Shown here: positions 44,800 through 53,770 of the stretch, one piece after another
How positions within the stretch are numbered: position 1 is the first letter of the stretch
Layout: each line of letters opens with the position of its first letter
Source: Clostridia bacterium
GTDB lineage: Bacteria; Bacillota; Clostridia; Oscillospirales; Acutalibacteraceae
Assembly (NCBI GenBank): GCA_017461235.1
Contig: JAFTYU010000021.1
Location: 1-64,000, forward strand
DNA: 64,000 bases
Direction: 5' to 3'
The notes under the pieces: generated by a model
What the model saw: the letters and a program-made list of their open reading frames with translations, nothing else
Told to the model about the DNA's origin: nothing
Databases searched by the model: none
Program-made: the position numbers and the translations under genes

Positions 44800-45888
44800 T
44801 TAATCAAAATAAACGGGTTTTCCTGTTTTTGCAGATTCATATATCGCTTCAAGAATCCTTGTTACAACCAGCGCCTGTTCCGGAAGAACAACGGGATCCG
44901 TGTCATTTCTGATTGCATCAATCCATCTTGCTGCTTCAACTTCTGCGGGAGAACCGTCACGTCTGCCCTCAAAGAAAGCTGCACCACCTGCTCTGAGATT
45001 TGGTTTTTCAATGCACTGACGTTGATTTTTAATGTAATTGAGACGTGCTTCGTCATTAAGGGTATCAGCACCGCCCTTATCACCGCAAATCATATAGCAG
45101 GCTTCATTAGGCTCTGCAATATTAAGTGCCCAGCTTGATTCAAGGTTGATAACCGCACCGTTTTTCATTTTAATAAAACCGAAAGCAGAATCTTCAACAG
45201 TGAACTTTTCAGGGTCCCATTCTCCCCAGGCATTACCCTGGTCTGTCTGGTCTGCAAGTTTTCTGAAGGTCTGACCTACAACCATTTCGGGCTCATAGTT
45301 ATCCATAACCCAAAGAGTCATATCAAGAGCGTGAGTACCGATATCGATAAGGGGTCCGCCACCCTGTTCATACTCGTTAAGGAATACTCCCCATGTGGGA
45401 ACTGCACGGCGACGGATAGCAAGCGCTTTACCGTAATAAATCTCACCAAATTCACCATTTTCAGCACACTGTTTAACATAGAGATTTTCAGGTGTCTGAC
45501 GATTCTGGTAACCGATAGAAAGCTTTTTGCCTGTTCTTTTTGCAGCCTCACACATAGCTTTTGCTTCTTCATAAGTTTTTGCCATGGGTTTTTCACACAT
45601 TACGTGCTTGCCTGCCTCAAGCGAATCGATAGTTATAAAACTGTGAGAACGGTTGGGTGTGCAAACGTGAACAATGTCAATGCTTTCGTCCTTAAGAAGT
45701 TCTTTATAATCTTCGTAAACTTTAGCATCCGGTGTACCGAATTTTTCCGCTGATTTCTGTGCGCGCTCAACAACGATATCACAAAAAGCAACCAATTCAA
45801 CACCTGAAACTTTTGAAAGTGCGGGCATATGTTTGCCATTAGCAATACCGCCACAGCCTATAATACCTATTTTATAAACTTTATCCAT
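44800..45888 (-). CDS. Gfo/Idh/MocA-family NAD(P)-dependent oxidoreductase
   Basis: 362 residues. The N-terminal Rossmann fold (GIIGCGGIANGKHMPAL) and the catalytic MCEKPMAKTYEEAKAM (Lys in EKP) are followed by the C-terminal domain GGPLIDIGTHALDMTLW with the conserved Asp/His. It oxidises or reduces a sugar or cyclitol with NAD(P). AGGAGG lies before the ATG. It is first of the three-gene unit with a clear promoter; 132 bases separate it from the isomerase, so an internal signal is possible. Confidence 0.92.
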   Translation of the reverse strand: MDKVYKIGIIGCGGIANGKHMPALSKVSGVELVAFCDIVVERAQKSAEKFGTPDAKVYEDYKELLKDESIDIVHVCTPNRSHSFITIDSLEAGKHVMCEKPMAKTYEEAKAMCEAAKRTGKKLSIGYQNRQTPENLYVKQCAENGEFGEIYYGKALAIRRRAVPTWGVFLNEYEQGGGPLIDIGTHALDMTLWVMDNYEPEMVVGQTFRKLADQTDQGNAWGEWDPEKFTVEDSAFGFIKMKNGAVINLESSWALNIAEPNEACYMICGDKGGADTLNDEARLNYIKNQRQCIEKPNLRAGGAAFFEGRRDGSPAEVEAARWIDAIRNDTDPVVLPEQALVVTRILEAIYESAKTGKPVYFD

Positions 45889-45933
45889 AGAATGAACCTC
45901 CTGTTGCCTGAAACAAGCAAATTTTACAATACC

Positions 45934-45961
45934 ATTATATTATATTTGGTTGATATTTCAA
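45934..45961 (-). promoter_or_regulatory. Promoter of the Gfo/Idh-isomerase unit
   Basis: TTGAAA (45956-45961), 16 bases, TATAAT (45934-45939) on the minus strand. Confidence 0.68.
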
Positions 45962-46032
45962 TAGAAAACCGCAATAAATCGGACTTTAAAAAACAACAAA
46001 AATAACCCGTTTTATTTAGGGAAAACACACAA

Positions 46033-46063
46033 AAAAGCACGGTACAGAACGTACCGTGCTTTT
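46033..46063 (-). terminator. Terminator of the secreted phosphatase gene
   Basis: AAAAGCACGGTAC/GTACCGTGCTTTT stem with TTTTTTGTG on the minus strand. Confidence 0.85.
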
Positions 46064-46081
46064 AATATGAAAAGTCATTTA

Positions 46082-47602
46082 TTAACCAAACAATCCGCCT
46101 AAAGCCTGAGGAAGAAGTTCGGTAAGGTATGTGATGAGAAGTCCGAAAATTTCTGTGAAGAAGTTTGCAACAGAACCGTCGATGCTGCCGAAGATGTCTG
46201 TAGGAAGCTTTGTATCTTCCACATCTTCATCAGCAACTGTCTTTTTAATAGCATATTCGTCAACCAATGTAACTTCCTGAGTATCATCGTTAACAACGTA
46301 TGCCCTGTAAACAAGGTAATTACCTTCGATTTCAACATTAGCGAAGCAACCGCCTGCATAGGGGTTTGTTTCAACTTCGTTTTCGTCTTTTTCGCTTCTT
46401 GTAGTGAAGTAAACATCAGCACAGTCCATAATAGGATCAATAGCACCGTCATTTACGCCATATCTCTTTGTACCTGCCGTTGAAGGAAGAATATAAACTG
46501 CACCGTCGGGATTTACTGCGAAAGTAACGTCCTCGCCGTTGTGTCTTTCAGTTACGTAAACCGTATCTTCGCAAACTGCATCACCTGCAACCTGCTGTGT
46601 TCTGAAATACATATGGTCGTGACCTGAAAGAACCATATCAACGCCTGTTTCATCAACGATTTCGATGATAGTTTCTCTCATAGCAAGAGTATCGGGCTTG
46701 TTGATATTTTTACCTGCGGAATAAGCAGCTCTGTGAAGAAGAAGCACTTTCCAATGAGCATCAGAAGTAGTGATATCATTATAAACCCAGTTTCTCTGTG
46801 CCTCTGTCATGGGGTACATATCGTTTGAGTTAAGAACCGTAAAGTGAGTATCACCGTAATCGAATGAGTAGTATGTACCATTCACGCCGTTACCTGCACC
46901 GTCACCGGCATCAAGGTTGAACATTGTATCAAACCAACCAACGTTGAGTTTGTTTGTGATGTTACCTTCGTGGTTACCTGCTACGGGAACAAGTGTAAGG
47001 TTAGTATTGGCATCTTCAAATGCCTGACCATACCAGCTCCACTCTTCTTCAGTACAATCGTTAACAAAGTCACCGAGATTTACAACGAACTCTGCGTCAC
47101 CGTTAAGCTCCATAGCGGCATCCATAACGAGAGCGGCCTGCTCAAAGTTCTCAAGACTGCTTGCCTGAACGTCGGCAATAGCAATGAATGAGAAATTGTC
47201 ATCGCCGTCATCTGTAACGAATTTACCTGTGCCGCTCCAAATGTCTCTGTCATAGCTACCAACACGATAGCGGTATTCTGTACCCGCTTCAAGACCGGTA
47301 GCAACAACTTTATGACAATAGGAATCCTCCCAGGCTGAAACACTACCTTCGAAAGTGATAGCATTTTCGAAGCCTGATGCATTATAATCTGCAGCGGAAA
47401 CTACCTGAATAGCACTGTCACACTTTTTGGATGTAAACCAAGTGAAACCACGCTGAGTCTGTGTATCACCATGCACTGTGCAGTTGATACGAGTTACTTC
47501 AAAACCTGTTGTGCCCTCTGCGGAAGCGCCAACGCCGATACAACCGAAAAGTAAAATAACGGCGAGCAATACTGCAAGAGCTCTTTTTGCTGTCATCTTC
47601 AT
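46082..47602 (-). CDS. Secreted purple-acid-phosphatase-like metallophosphoesterase
   Basis: 506 residues. Signal peptide 1-27 (ALAVLLAVILLFGCIGVGAS...). An N-terminal FN3-like domain (about 30-125, GFTWFTSKKCDSAIQVVS) is followed by the metal-binding core: AIADVQASS, VVNLGDFVND, PVAGNHEGN, LLHRAAYSAGK and MVLSGHDHMYFR. This is the domain order of bacterial purple acid phosphatases. The C-terminal 30 residues (ANFFTEIFGLLITYLTELL...) are hydrophobic and may attach it to the surface. Start ATG 47602 after GGAGGT. It probably releases phosphate outside the cell. Confidence 0.9.
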   Translation of the reverse strand: MKMTAKRALAVLLAVILLFGCIGVGASAEGTTGFEVTRINCTVHGDTQTQRGFTWFTSKKCDSAIQVVSAADYNASGFENAITFEGSVSAWEDSYCHKVVATGLEAGTEYRYRVGSYDRDIWSGTGKFVTDDGDDNFSFIAIADVQASSLENFEQAALVMDAAMELNGDAEFVVNLGDFVNDCTEEEWSWYGQAFEDANTNLTLVPVAGNHEGNITNKLNVGWFDTMFNLDAGDGAGNGVNGTYYSFDYGDTHFTVLNSNDMYPMTEAQRNWVYNDITTSDAHWKVLLLHRAAYSAGKNINKPDTLAMRETIIEIVDETGVDMVLSGHDHMYFRTQQVAGDAVCEDTVYVTERHNGEDVTFAVNPDGAVYILPSTAGTKRYGVNDGAIDPIMDCADVYFTTRSEKDENEVETNPYAGGCFANVEIEGNYLVYRAYVVNDDTQEVTLVDEYAIKKTVADEDVEDTKLPTDIFGSIDGSVANFFTEIFGLLITYLTELLPQALGGLFG

Positions 47603-47669
47603 AACTACCTCCGTAATTATATGGATTTTGGATAAGAGCATATACTACTACCCATATTTATTCTTTTCC

Positions 47670-47698
47670 ATTATACACTCAAACTTTTCATATTTCAA
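47670..47698 (-). promoter_or_regulatory. Promoter of the secreted phosphatase
   Basis: TTGAAA (47693-47698), 17 bases, TATAAT (47670-47675) on the minus strand. Confidence 0.75.
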
Positions 47699-47725
47699 TA
47701 CTATTTTAAAATTTTCCCAAATAAA

Positions 47726-47747
47726 AAGGACGGCTTGCGCCGTCCTT
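47726..47747 (-). terminator. Terminator of the GH38 gene at 47759
   Basis: AAGGACGGC-TTGC-GCCGTCCTT followed by TTTTAT on the minus strand. Confidence 0.82.
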
Positions 47748-47758
47748 AACTGAGAAAA

Positions 47759-50700
47759 TTATTTCATTTTAATTTTGTAGCACTTGATTTCAAAGGGATT
47801 AATCTCAAAATCAAGAGCATTGCCGTTTGCGATATCAACACAAACATCATTTCTTTCAAGAAGGTCACATTCGCATACACATTCGATTTCAGCAAAGAGC
47901 TTTGCAGAAACTTTTGTGCGGCTTCCTGCTTTTTCAACGAAACGAACGATGTATGCATCTTCATCTTCACATTTCTTGACTGCTTCAAGAGTGACGTTTT
48001 TGCCGTCAACGCTGATGAATGAATCTGCAACCGCACCGTTTGCACCGCCGTTGATTTCAACGGGGACTGCAGGATTGTTGATTTCAAGACCTCTTACGAG
48101 AGTTTCGGCATCTTTCCAGTTACCTGCATGGGGATAAATAGAGTATGTGAAGTAGTGGTCGCCACGGTCTGATTTGGGATCGGGGTTCATGGGAGCCTTG
48201 AGAAGTGTGATAATCATTCTCTGCTTGTCTACCTCGTAACCGTATTTGCAATCGTTAAGGATTGATACACCGTAGTTATCTTCACTCATATCGATGAAGT
48301 TGTGAGCAGAAACCTCAAATTTAGCCTTATCATAAGGATTGTGGCGGTAGTTTGAGCTTTCGATAGTTGCATAAGCAATATCTCTCGTAAACTTCTGAGC
48401 CTTAACATCAACATCGAAACCGACTTTAAGGAGTTTTTCCTGTTCATTCCAATTAATGAATGTATCAAAATCAATTCTGTCAAGCTCGTTGTAGATAATG
48501 ATGTTCTGTTTAACGAGCGATTTGTTAATAACCTTTTCAAATGATACAACAGTAAATACATCACCGGCTGCAACACCCATTATCTTACCGGGTTCCGTAT
48601 CAAACTGACGGTCAACGTAAGAAGCAACGATATCCCAAGCGTCATATTTACCGGGAAGGTCTTCGTAAAGTCTGAATACGTTACCTTTGCCTGAAAGAAC
48701 TTCTCTGTTGTTCTTCTTATCAAAGATAGATACAAGCTCTGCATTTTCATCAAGAATAAGGCTGAAGTTATTGTTTTCGATTTCGTTACCGGTGAGTGTT
48801 TTTGCTTCTGCAACAGCACCGTCTTTAGCATAGAATACCTTGTAACCTACTGCAGGAAGATCCTTTGCAACAAAAACAAGAACCTTTGTGCCATCAAGCT
48901 TGGTATAAGCCTGAGTAGCAATCTTGTTGCCGTCAGCATCGTAAATCTCAACATCCTTATAAGGAAGTTCAACCTTCTGTGTTGCTGTTACTCCGAGAGA
49001 GTTGAAAAGAGCAAAGGGTTTGCCGTATTTTTCTGCACCGTCAACATTACCTGCAATAATATTAAGAGCTTCGTCACGTACACTTTCACCGATTGCAATA
49101 ATATCATCGTAAATAGCACAAAGGTCACCGAAAACTTCGGTAATGTGTGAGCCCGGAAGTGAATCGTGGAACTGGTTTGTAAGGATAGCCTGCCAGCCTT
49201 CGTTAAGTTTTTCAAGGGGATATTCGTAACCGTATCTCATTGCGATACTTGCGAACATCTCTGCCTGACGATAGAGATTTTCGGAATATCTGTTGAGCTT
49301 CTTAAGAAGTGCCTTGGTTGTATGAACACCACGGTGTTCTTCAAGGTAAAGCTCGTCTTTCCATGTAGGAATATTATCTTCTGTTGCTTTGGCTTTCATA
49401 CGTGCAAGAGAGTCTTCAATCTTGCTTGTCTGTGTTTTGGGAAGACCGGGGAAATTCTTATAACGTTTAACGTACTCAAGCATTTCGGTGTCAACACCAC
49501 CGCCACCGTCACCCCAACCGTAACAGTACATAGATTCACCGATAGTTTCTTTATCGGTATATTTTTTCCAGTTAACTTTAAGTGAGTCAGCTTCAACAGT
49601 ACCGATAAAGTGTGTGGGCGGAACGATTGAGAACACCTTTGAACCATCGGGTCCTTCCCACCAGAATGTATTATACTGCCAGGGGTTAGTATCGTTCCAG
49701 ATACCCATTTTATGAGTTACAAAATACTCAACGCCGGCTTTTTTAAGAATCTGAGGCATTGCATAACCGTTACCGAATACATCGGGAACCCAGCATGTCT
49801 TGGGTGTAATACCGAAAGTCTTTTCAGCAAAACGTACACCGTGAAGAAGCTGACGGACGAAGGATTCACCTGAAACAAGGTTGCAGTCGGGTTCAACCCA
49901 CATTGCACCAATGTATTCCCATCTACCTTCTTTGATACGCTCTTTAACCTGCTCGTAGAGTGCAGGATATCTTTTTGCCATCTCAATGTATGTAGGAGCG
50001 GTGCTCTGGGAGAAAATGAAGTCATCATACTGCTCCATAAGACGAAGCATAGTAGCGTGAGTTCTTCCGAGTTTACGGATATACTCTTTATATGCCCACA
50101 TAAATACAATATCAAGGTGAGAGTTACCTACAAGAGCAAGTGTACCCTCTGATTTGTATGATGTATTGTTGTAAACCTTTTCTTTAAGAATCTTCTGTGC
50201 CTGACGAAGACCATCTTTGAACTCTTCCCCATCAAGGTCAAAATTCACGTAGGTGAAGGCCTCCTTAAGACTCGCACGGATAAGCTCCTGAAGACCTGTA
50301 TCGTGAACAGGCATAAAGAGTGCATTGAAAATAGCTTTGAAGTCCCAATAGATTTCTTCAATCTCAGGGTCAACAACACCGATGAACGAGCAGGAAAGAG
50401 TTTTAACTGTTGACTCGTTTGAATGCCATACATAATATGACTCAATATCAACGTCGTAGTGCTCGTCACCTTTAGCGCAATCTGTAAGAAGAACAGAGTT
50501 TCTGAAGGGGTCAAGACCCTGATAAGGAACACCGTTGAGAGTAAGGAGTGAGTCACCGCCGAAATAAACGTTGAGTGTTACCTTTTTGCCTTTGAAGCGT
50601 TCGGGCATATCGAAGGAGTTTTTGAAGAACGCACTCCAACCGTTGTTACCCCAACGGTCACCAACATTTAGTTCCTTCCATTCGTCATAAAGGAATTCAT

Positions 50701-50929
50701 AATCGTCAACACCTTTATAAATACATTCCTTCATTTTCCACGCAGGAATGGATTCAATATCGGTATAAATTCTCTTTTTAAGATTTTTGATTTTAAGCGC
50801 CGCAACATCGTCAAATGAGAAAATACCTCTCTGTTTGCCCTTTGTGGCATCGCGCCAATCATCAACATGAGCATCCATAGCGTCGAGAGCCGCTACTGCA
50901 TCCATATTTTTAATTTCTGCCAAAGCCAT
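47759..50929 (-). CDS. GH38 alpha-mannosidase (canonical active site)
   Basis: A 1056-residue cytoplasmic alpha-mannosidase. An N-terminal beta domain (1-265) precedes the catalytic barrel with the Zn ligands in GNSHLDIVFMWA (about residue 270). The nucleophile Asp is in CWVPDVFGNGYAMPQ (about 395), the GRWEYIGAMWVEPDCNL block is intact, and FHDSLPGSHITEVF carries another Zn His/Asp. The C-terminal beta-sandwich (700-1056) completes the family layout. AAAGGAC before the ATG and a TTGCAA/TATACT promoter. It releases mannose from alpha-mannosides, probably after import. Confidence 0.95.
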   Translation of the reverse strand: MALAEIKNMDAVAALDAMDAHVDDWRDATKGKQRGIFSFDDVAALKIKNLKKRIYTDIESIPAWKMKECIYKGVDDYEFLYDEWKELNVGDRWGNNGWSAFFKNSFDMPERFKGKKVTLNVYFGGDSLLTLNGVPYQGLDPFRNSVLLTDCAKGDEHYDVDIESYYVWHSNESTVKTLSCSFIGVVDPEIEEIYWDFKAIFNALFMPVHDTGLQELIRASLKEAFTYVNFDLDGEEFKDGLRQAQKILKEKVYNNTSYKSEGTLALVGNSHLDIVFMWAYKEYIRKLGRTHATMLRLMEQYDDFIFSQSTAPTYIEMAKRYPALYEQVKERIKEGRWEYIGAMWVEPDCNLVSGESFVRQLLHGVRFAEKTFGITPKTCWVPDVFGNGYAMPQILKKAGVEYFVTHKMGIWNDTNPWQYNTFWWEGPDGSKVFSIVPPTHFIGTVEADSLKVNWKKYTDKETIGESMYCYGWGDGGGGVDTEMLEYVKRYKNFPGLPKTQTSKIEDSLARMKAKATEDNIPTWKDELYLEEHRGVHTTKALLKKLNRYSENLYRQAEMFASIAMRYGYEYPLEKLNEGWQAILTNQFHDSLPGSHITEVFGDLCAIYDDIIAIGESVRDEALNIIAGNVDGAEKYGKPFALFNSLGVTATQKVELPYKDVEIYDADGNKIATQAYTKLDGTKVLVFVAKDLPAVGYKVFYAKDGAVAEAKTLTGNEIENNNFSLILDENAELVSIFDKKNNREVLSGKGNVFRLYEDLPGKYDAWDIVASYVDRQFDTEPGKIMGVAAGDVFTVVSFEKVINKSLVKQNIIIYNELDRIDFDTFINWNEQEKLLKVGFDVDVKAQKFTRDIAYATIESSNYRHNPYDKAKFEVSAHNFIDMSEDNYGVSILNDCKYGYEVDKQRMIITLLKAPMNPDPKSDRGDHYFTYSIYPHAGNWKDAETLVRGLEINNPAVPVEINGGANGAVADSFISVDGKNVTLEAVKKCEDEDAYIVRFVEKAGSRTKVSAKLFAEIECVCECDLLERNDVCVDIANGNALDFEINPFEIKCYKIKMK

Positions 50930-50976
50930 CGTCCTTTCTTAAACCGAAACATAATATCCGATTTTATTACCAAATA

Positions 50977-51005
50977 AGTATATCACCATATATTGTAAAT
51001 TGCAA
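50977..51005 (-). promoter_or_regulatory. Promoter of the GH38 gene
   Basis: TTGCAA (51000-51005), 17 bases, TATACT (50977-50982) on the minus strand. Confidence 0.65.
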
Positions 51006-51047
51006 GTTGCAATTTGGCACGAAACGCCGACTAAGTTTGCCTGACGG

Positions 51048-51199
51048 CAAGTGAAGTTACTTAGTAGTGAAGTTACATAGCAGTGAAGTTTGCTTCGCAA
51101 GTGATTTCGAGAGCAAACTTAACTTCACTTTTATTTTTAAATAAAAACTTCACTATGCATTAGCATAACTTCACTTTTTGTGTAACAAAAAACTTCACT
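51048..51199. repeat. Hairpin array C (linker AGTGAAGTT / AACTTCACT)
   Basis: Three forward AGTGAAGTT units (51050, 51066, 51082) are followed by four inverted AACTTCACT units (51121, 51146, 51167, 51191). The spacers are small palindromes (TTTATTTTTAAATAAA, ATGCATTAGCAT, TTTTGTGTAACAAAA). It has the same forward-then-inverted layout as arrays A and B with a different linker. No gene lies between 50930 and 51313. Confidence 0.8.
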
Positions 51200-51206
51200 C
51201 AATTTC

Positions 51207-51255
51207 GGTGGTGGGTAGTTCTCTCGCGGTTATTCTTCACTCAGATAGAACAATC
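51207..51255. repeat. Left arm of inverted repeat flanking the XRE/FN3 pair
   Basis: GGTGGTGGGTAGTTC...GCGGTTATTCTTC...GATAGAA matches the reverse complement of 53399-53446, which reads GGTGGTGGGTAGTTC...GCGGTTAGTCTTC...GATAGAA. Confidence 0.75.
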
Positions 51256-51313
51256 GGACACCGAGAGTACAATTTATACAGAACCGTAAAGTTTAGTACA
51301 AAAAAGCACAAAA

Positions 51314-51544
51314 TCATTTACTGTCGATAATCTTTCTTGGATATGGTTCTTTTTCATCGGTTAGCCCTGCGAGATAATCCATACTTGTATTTAGTGCAAT
51401 CGCAATTTTTTTACACTGCTCAAATGTATAATATCTTTTACCATTTTCGATTTTAGAGTAATCACTTTGATCTATCCCTGTTAGCATTTGCATTTTTATC
51501 TGTGTATACCCTTTTTCTTTTCTAAGTTCTTTTAATCTTTTCAT
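51314..51544 (-). CDS. XRE-family transcriptional regulator
   Basis: A 76-residue single-domain Cro/CI-type helix-turn-helix protein. RKEKGYTQIKMQMLTGIDQS (residues 8-27) gives the first helices and DYSKIENGKRYYTFEQ the recognition helix; LNTSMDYLAGLTDEK ends the domain. Start ATG 51544 with GGTGAT. It is divergent from the FN3 gene and separated by a palindrome, so it probably controls that gene and itself. The base composition is AT-rich, like the FN3 gene. Confidence 0.88.
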   Translation of the reverse strand: MKRLKELRKEKGYTQIKMQMLTGIDQSDYSKIENGKRYYTFEQCKKIAIALNTSMDYLAGLTDEKEPYPRKIIDSK

Positions 51545-51571
51545 CAATATCACCAACAAAAATTATGTCAT

Positions 51572-51610
51572 ATTGACCTATTGACAAATAGGGTGTAATT
51601 GACCTATAAT
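51572..51610 (+). promoter_or_regulatory. Promoter and likely XRE operator of the FN3 gene
   Basis: TTGACA (51581-51586), 18 bases, TATAAT (51605-51610). A perfect palindrome CCTATT-GACA-AATAGG (51577-51592) overlaps the -35. ATTGACCTAT is directly repeated at 51572 and 51598, on both sides of it. Confidence 0.7.
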
Positions 51611-51649
51611 ATTCTTAGCAAACCTATAAAAAATATTGGGAGTGGTAAT

Positions 51650-53296
51650 ATGAAAAAAGTATTGTCTTTATTGTTATTGGTTAGTGTATCTTTACAGAGT
51701 TTGTTCGTTCTCTCTCCGGATGTATTTGCTTCAAACTTTGAAATAGAGAGAAATGATTCGGAGTATTATGCCACAAACATAAATCTTAACGAATATACAA
51801 CCGGTTATCTTTCTGACGTAGAAGATGTAGATTATTATAAATTCACATTATCTAAGCCCGGTAAAATCCGTCTTTATTTTGAACATCCCTATATAGATAA
51901 TGAGGAAACTTTTTGGAAAATCAAGGTATACAAAAAAGACACCGGAACTGTTTTCACATATCACAGTTACGGAGTAGATTACGAGGGAGATTATTCTAAT
52001 TATGTAGGTGTTAGTTCAGGCACATACTACATCACTATAAGTAGTTATTACAATGGTTGGGCCACTACTTATCATTCTGACGTTGATTACAGGCTAATGA
52101 TAGATTATATTGCATCTGATGTGTACGAATACGAAGCGGATAATGATTATTATGAAACCGGAAAACGAATAGCTCTAAACACCTCCTATTACGGTAATAT
52201 GTTTTGGGCACCTTATTCTTGGAGCGATAGTTACGAGGACAACATAGATTGGTATAAAATTGTACTTCAAGCTCCCGGCATTTACACTTTAAATTTTAAC
52301 ACCAAATATATGAACTCTTCAGATTGGTCATATGAAATCAAAAACGACGACGGAGTAACAGTTACATACGGAGACTTATACACACCAAGAGATTCCGTAA
52401 AGTTATCATTACCACGCGGTTTTGTTTATATTGGATTTAAAAAAGACTCCGTTTACGGATGTCCCGAATATAATTTCAACCTTATTCCTCACATAGCTGC
52501 ACCAAAACTATCAAATGTTTTAAATACTGTAAATGGTGTTAAAGTTACCTGGGAATCTGTAAGTGGAGCTGATAAATACAGGGTTTACCGTAAAACCCAA
52601 GGAGGTTCTTGGGAAAGAGTTGGCGATACCACATTAAGATCAATGGTAGATAAAAAAGCAACATCCGGTAACACCTATTATTATACTGTAAAAGCTTTTA
52701 GTGGTTCTGTTGCAGGAAGTTATAACAAAAAAGGTATTCCCATAAGATATGTAGCAACACCCACACTTAATAAAATAGAAAATGCAACCACAAGCGTAAA
52801 GGTAACTTGGAGCAAAGTACGTGGTGCAGACGGATATGCAGTGTACCGCAAAAAAGCAGATGCAACAAATTGGACAAGAATAGCAACAATTAAAAATGGC
52901 TCAACGACATCATACAAAGATTTCAATGTTTCAAGTTGTCAAAATTATACATATACTGTCCGTGCCTATGATGGTAACGTTTATTCAAGTTATGTTTCTA
53001 GTGGTATTTCAATAAAATATCTTTCAACTCCGAAACTCACAAAAGCAACATCTTCTAAAAGTGGAATAACCATAAATTGGAACAAAGTGACCGGAGCAAC
53101 AGGTTACACAATTTATCGAAAAACAGGTAATGGAAGTTGGCAAGCATTAGGCAAAACAACCACCAACAGTAAAGTAACGTACATTGACAAAACCGCAAAA
53201 AAAGGTGTAACGTATACGTACACTGTTAGAGCAACCAACGGAAGTAACAGAAGTTATTACAATCGAACAGGCCTTACAATAAAAGATAAGTATTAA
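51650..53296 (+). CDS. Secreted protein with two PPC-like domains and three FN3 repeats
   Basis: 548 residues. Signal peptide about 1-28 (VLSLLLLVSVSLQSLFVLSPDVFA). Two tandem domains (about 30-160 and 165-285) carry the D-x-DYYKF and IDWYKIVL patterns of pre-peptidase C-terminal (PPC) domains. Three FN3 modules follow with GADKYRVYRK, GADGYAVYRK and GATGYTIYRK, ending in KDKY like the large paralogue at 12180. Its codons are markedly more AT-rich than those of the other FN3 genes, and it sits with an XRE regulator between inverted repeats, suggesting acquisition. Start ATG 51650 after GGGAGTGG. Confidence 0.87.
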   Translation: MKKVLSLLLLVSVSLQSLFVLSPDVFASNFEIERNDSEYYATNINLNEYTTGYLSDVEDVDYYKFTLSKPGKIRLYFEHPYIDNEETFWKIKVYKKDTGTVFTYHSYGVDYEGDYSNYVGVSSGTYYITISSYYNGWATTYHSDVDYRLMIDYIASDVYEYEADNDYYETGKRIALNTSYYGNMFWAPYSWSDSYEDNIDWYKIVLQAPGIYTLNFNTKYMNSSDWSYEIKNDDGVTVTYGDLYTPRDSVKLSLPRGFVYIGFKKDSVYGCPEYNFNLIPHIAAPKLSNVLNTVNGVKVTWESVSGADKYRVYRKTQGGSWERVGDTTLRSMVDKKATSGNTYYYTVKAFSGSVAGSYNKKGIPIRYVATPTLNKIENATTSVKVTWSKVRGADGYAVYRKKADATNWTRIATIKNGSTTSYKDFNVSSCQNYTYTVRAYDGNVYSSYVSSGISIKYLSTPKLTKATSSKSGITINWNKVTGATGYTIYRKTGNGSWQALGKTTTNSKVTYIDKTAKKGVTYTYTVRATNGSNRSYYNRTGLTIKDKY

Positions 53297-53297
53297 T

Positions 53298-53327
53298 AAA
53301 ATCCGTCTGCGAAAGCAGGCGGATTTT
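53298..53327 (+). terminator. Terminator of the PPC/FN3 gene
   Basis: AAAATCCGTCTGC-GAAA-GCAGGCGGATTTT directly after the stop codon. Confidence 0.85.
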
Positions 53328-53398
53328 CAACATACCGCACACTCATTTAATATGAAATAACAAAACTTCGACTTACGAACATTTCACTTATGGCAAAG

Positions 53399-53446
53399 TT
53401 CTTCTATCCAACCGAAGACTAACCGCAAGTGAACTACCCACCACCG
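53399..53446. repeat. Right arm of inverted repeat flanking the XRE/FN3 pair
   Basis: Inverted partner of 51207-51255. The rest of 53330-53700 holds a CATCCC...GGGATG hairpin near 53534-53564 and simple filler motifs (ATTACGAATTACGCATTATG type, also near 55195). No gene is seen there. Confidence 0.75.
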
Positions 53447-53707
53447 CTCCGATTAACTGTATTATAGTTCTATGTTTAAAGCACGCTTGAAGATAAAACG
53501 TAAAAACATCTTGACACAAGGCGGTCCCCATCCCTTTTTTGCTCCGCAAAAACGGGATGATAGGCTTCGCATTTCAACAACTTAATCTATAATCGGCGTT
53601 AGCCCCGAAACTTGCAACCTGCCATTTTCAACTTACAACTTACAATCGGCACGAATGCCCCTTTAATTACGAATTACGCATTATGAATTACGAATTAAAA
53701 ATCCCTA

Positions 53708-53737
53708 TTGCTTTCTGCTGCCACCATACTGTATAAT
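53708..53737 (+). promoter_or_regulatory. Promoter of the GPH symporter at 53771
   Basis: TTGCTT (53708-53713), 18 bases, TATAAT (53732-53737); AAAAGGTGA ribosome site follows. Confidence 0.6.
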
Positions 53738-53770
53738 ATTTGTAACTTTAACTGAGAAAAGGTGAAGTGA

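Noticed and set aside
53500..53700. Possible small RNA or insertion remnant in the gap before the symporter
   Set aside because: Only one hairpin and simple filler motifs are seen; there is no promoter-terminator pair or coding similarity.
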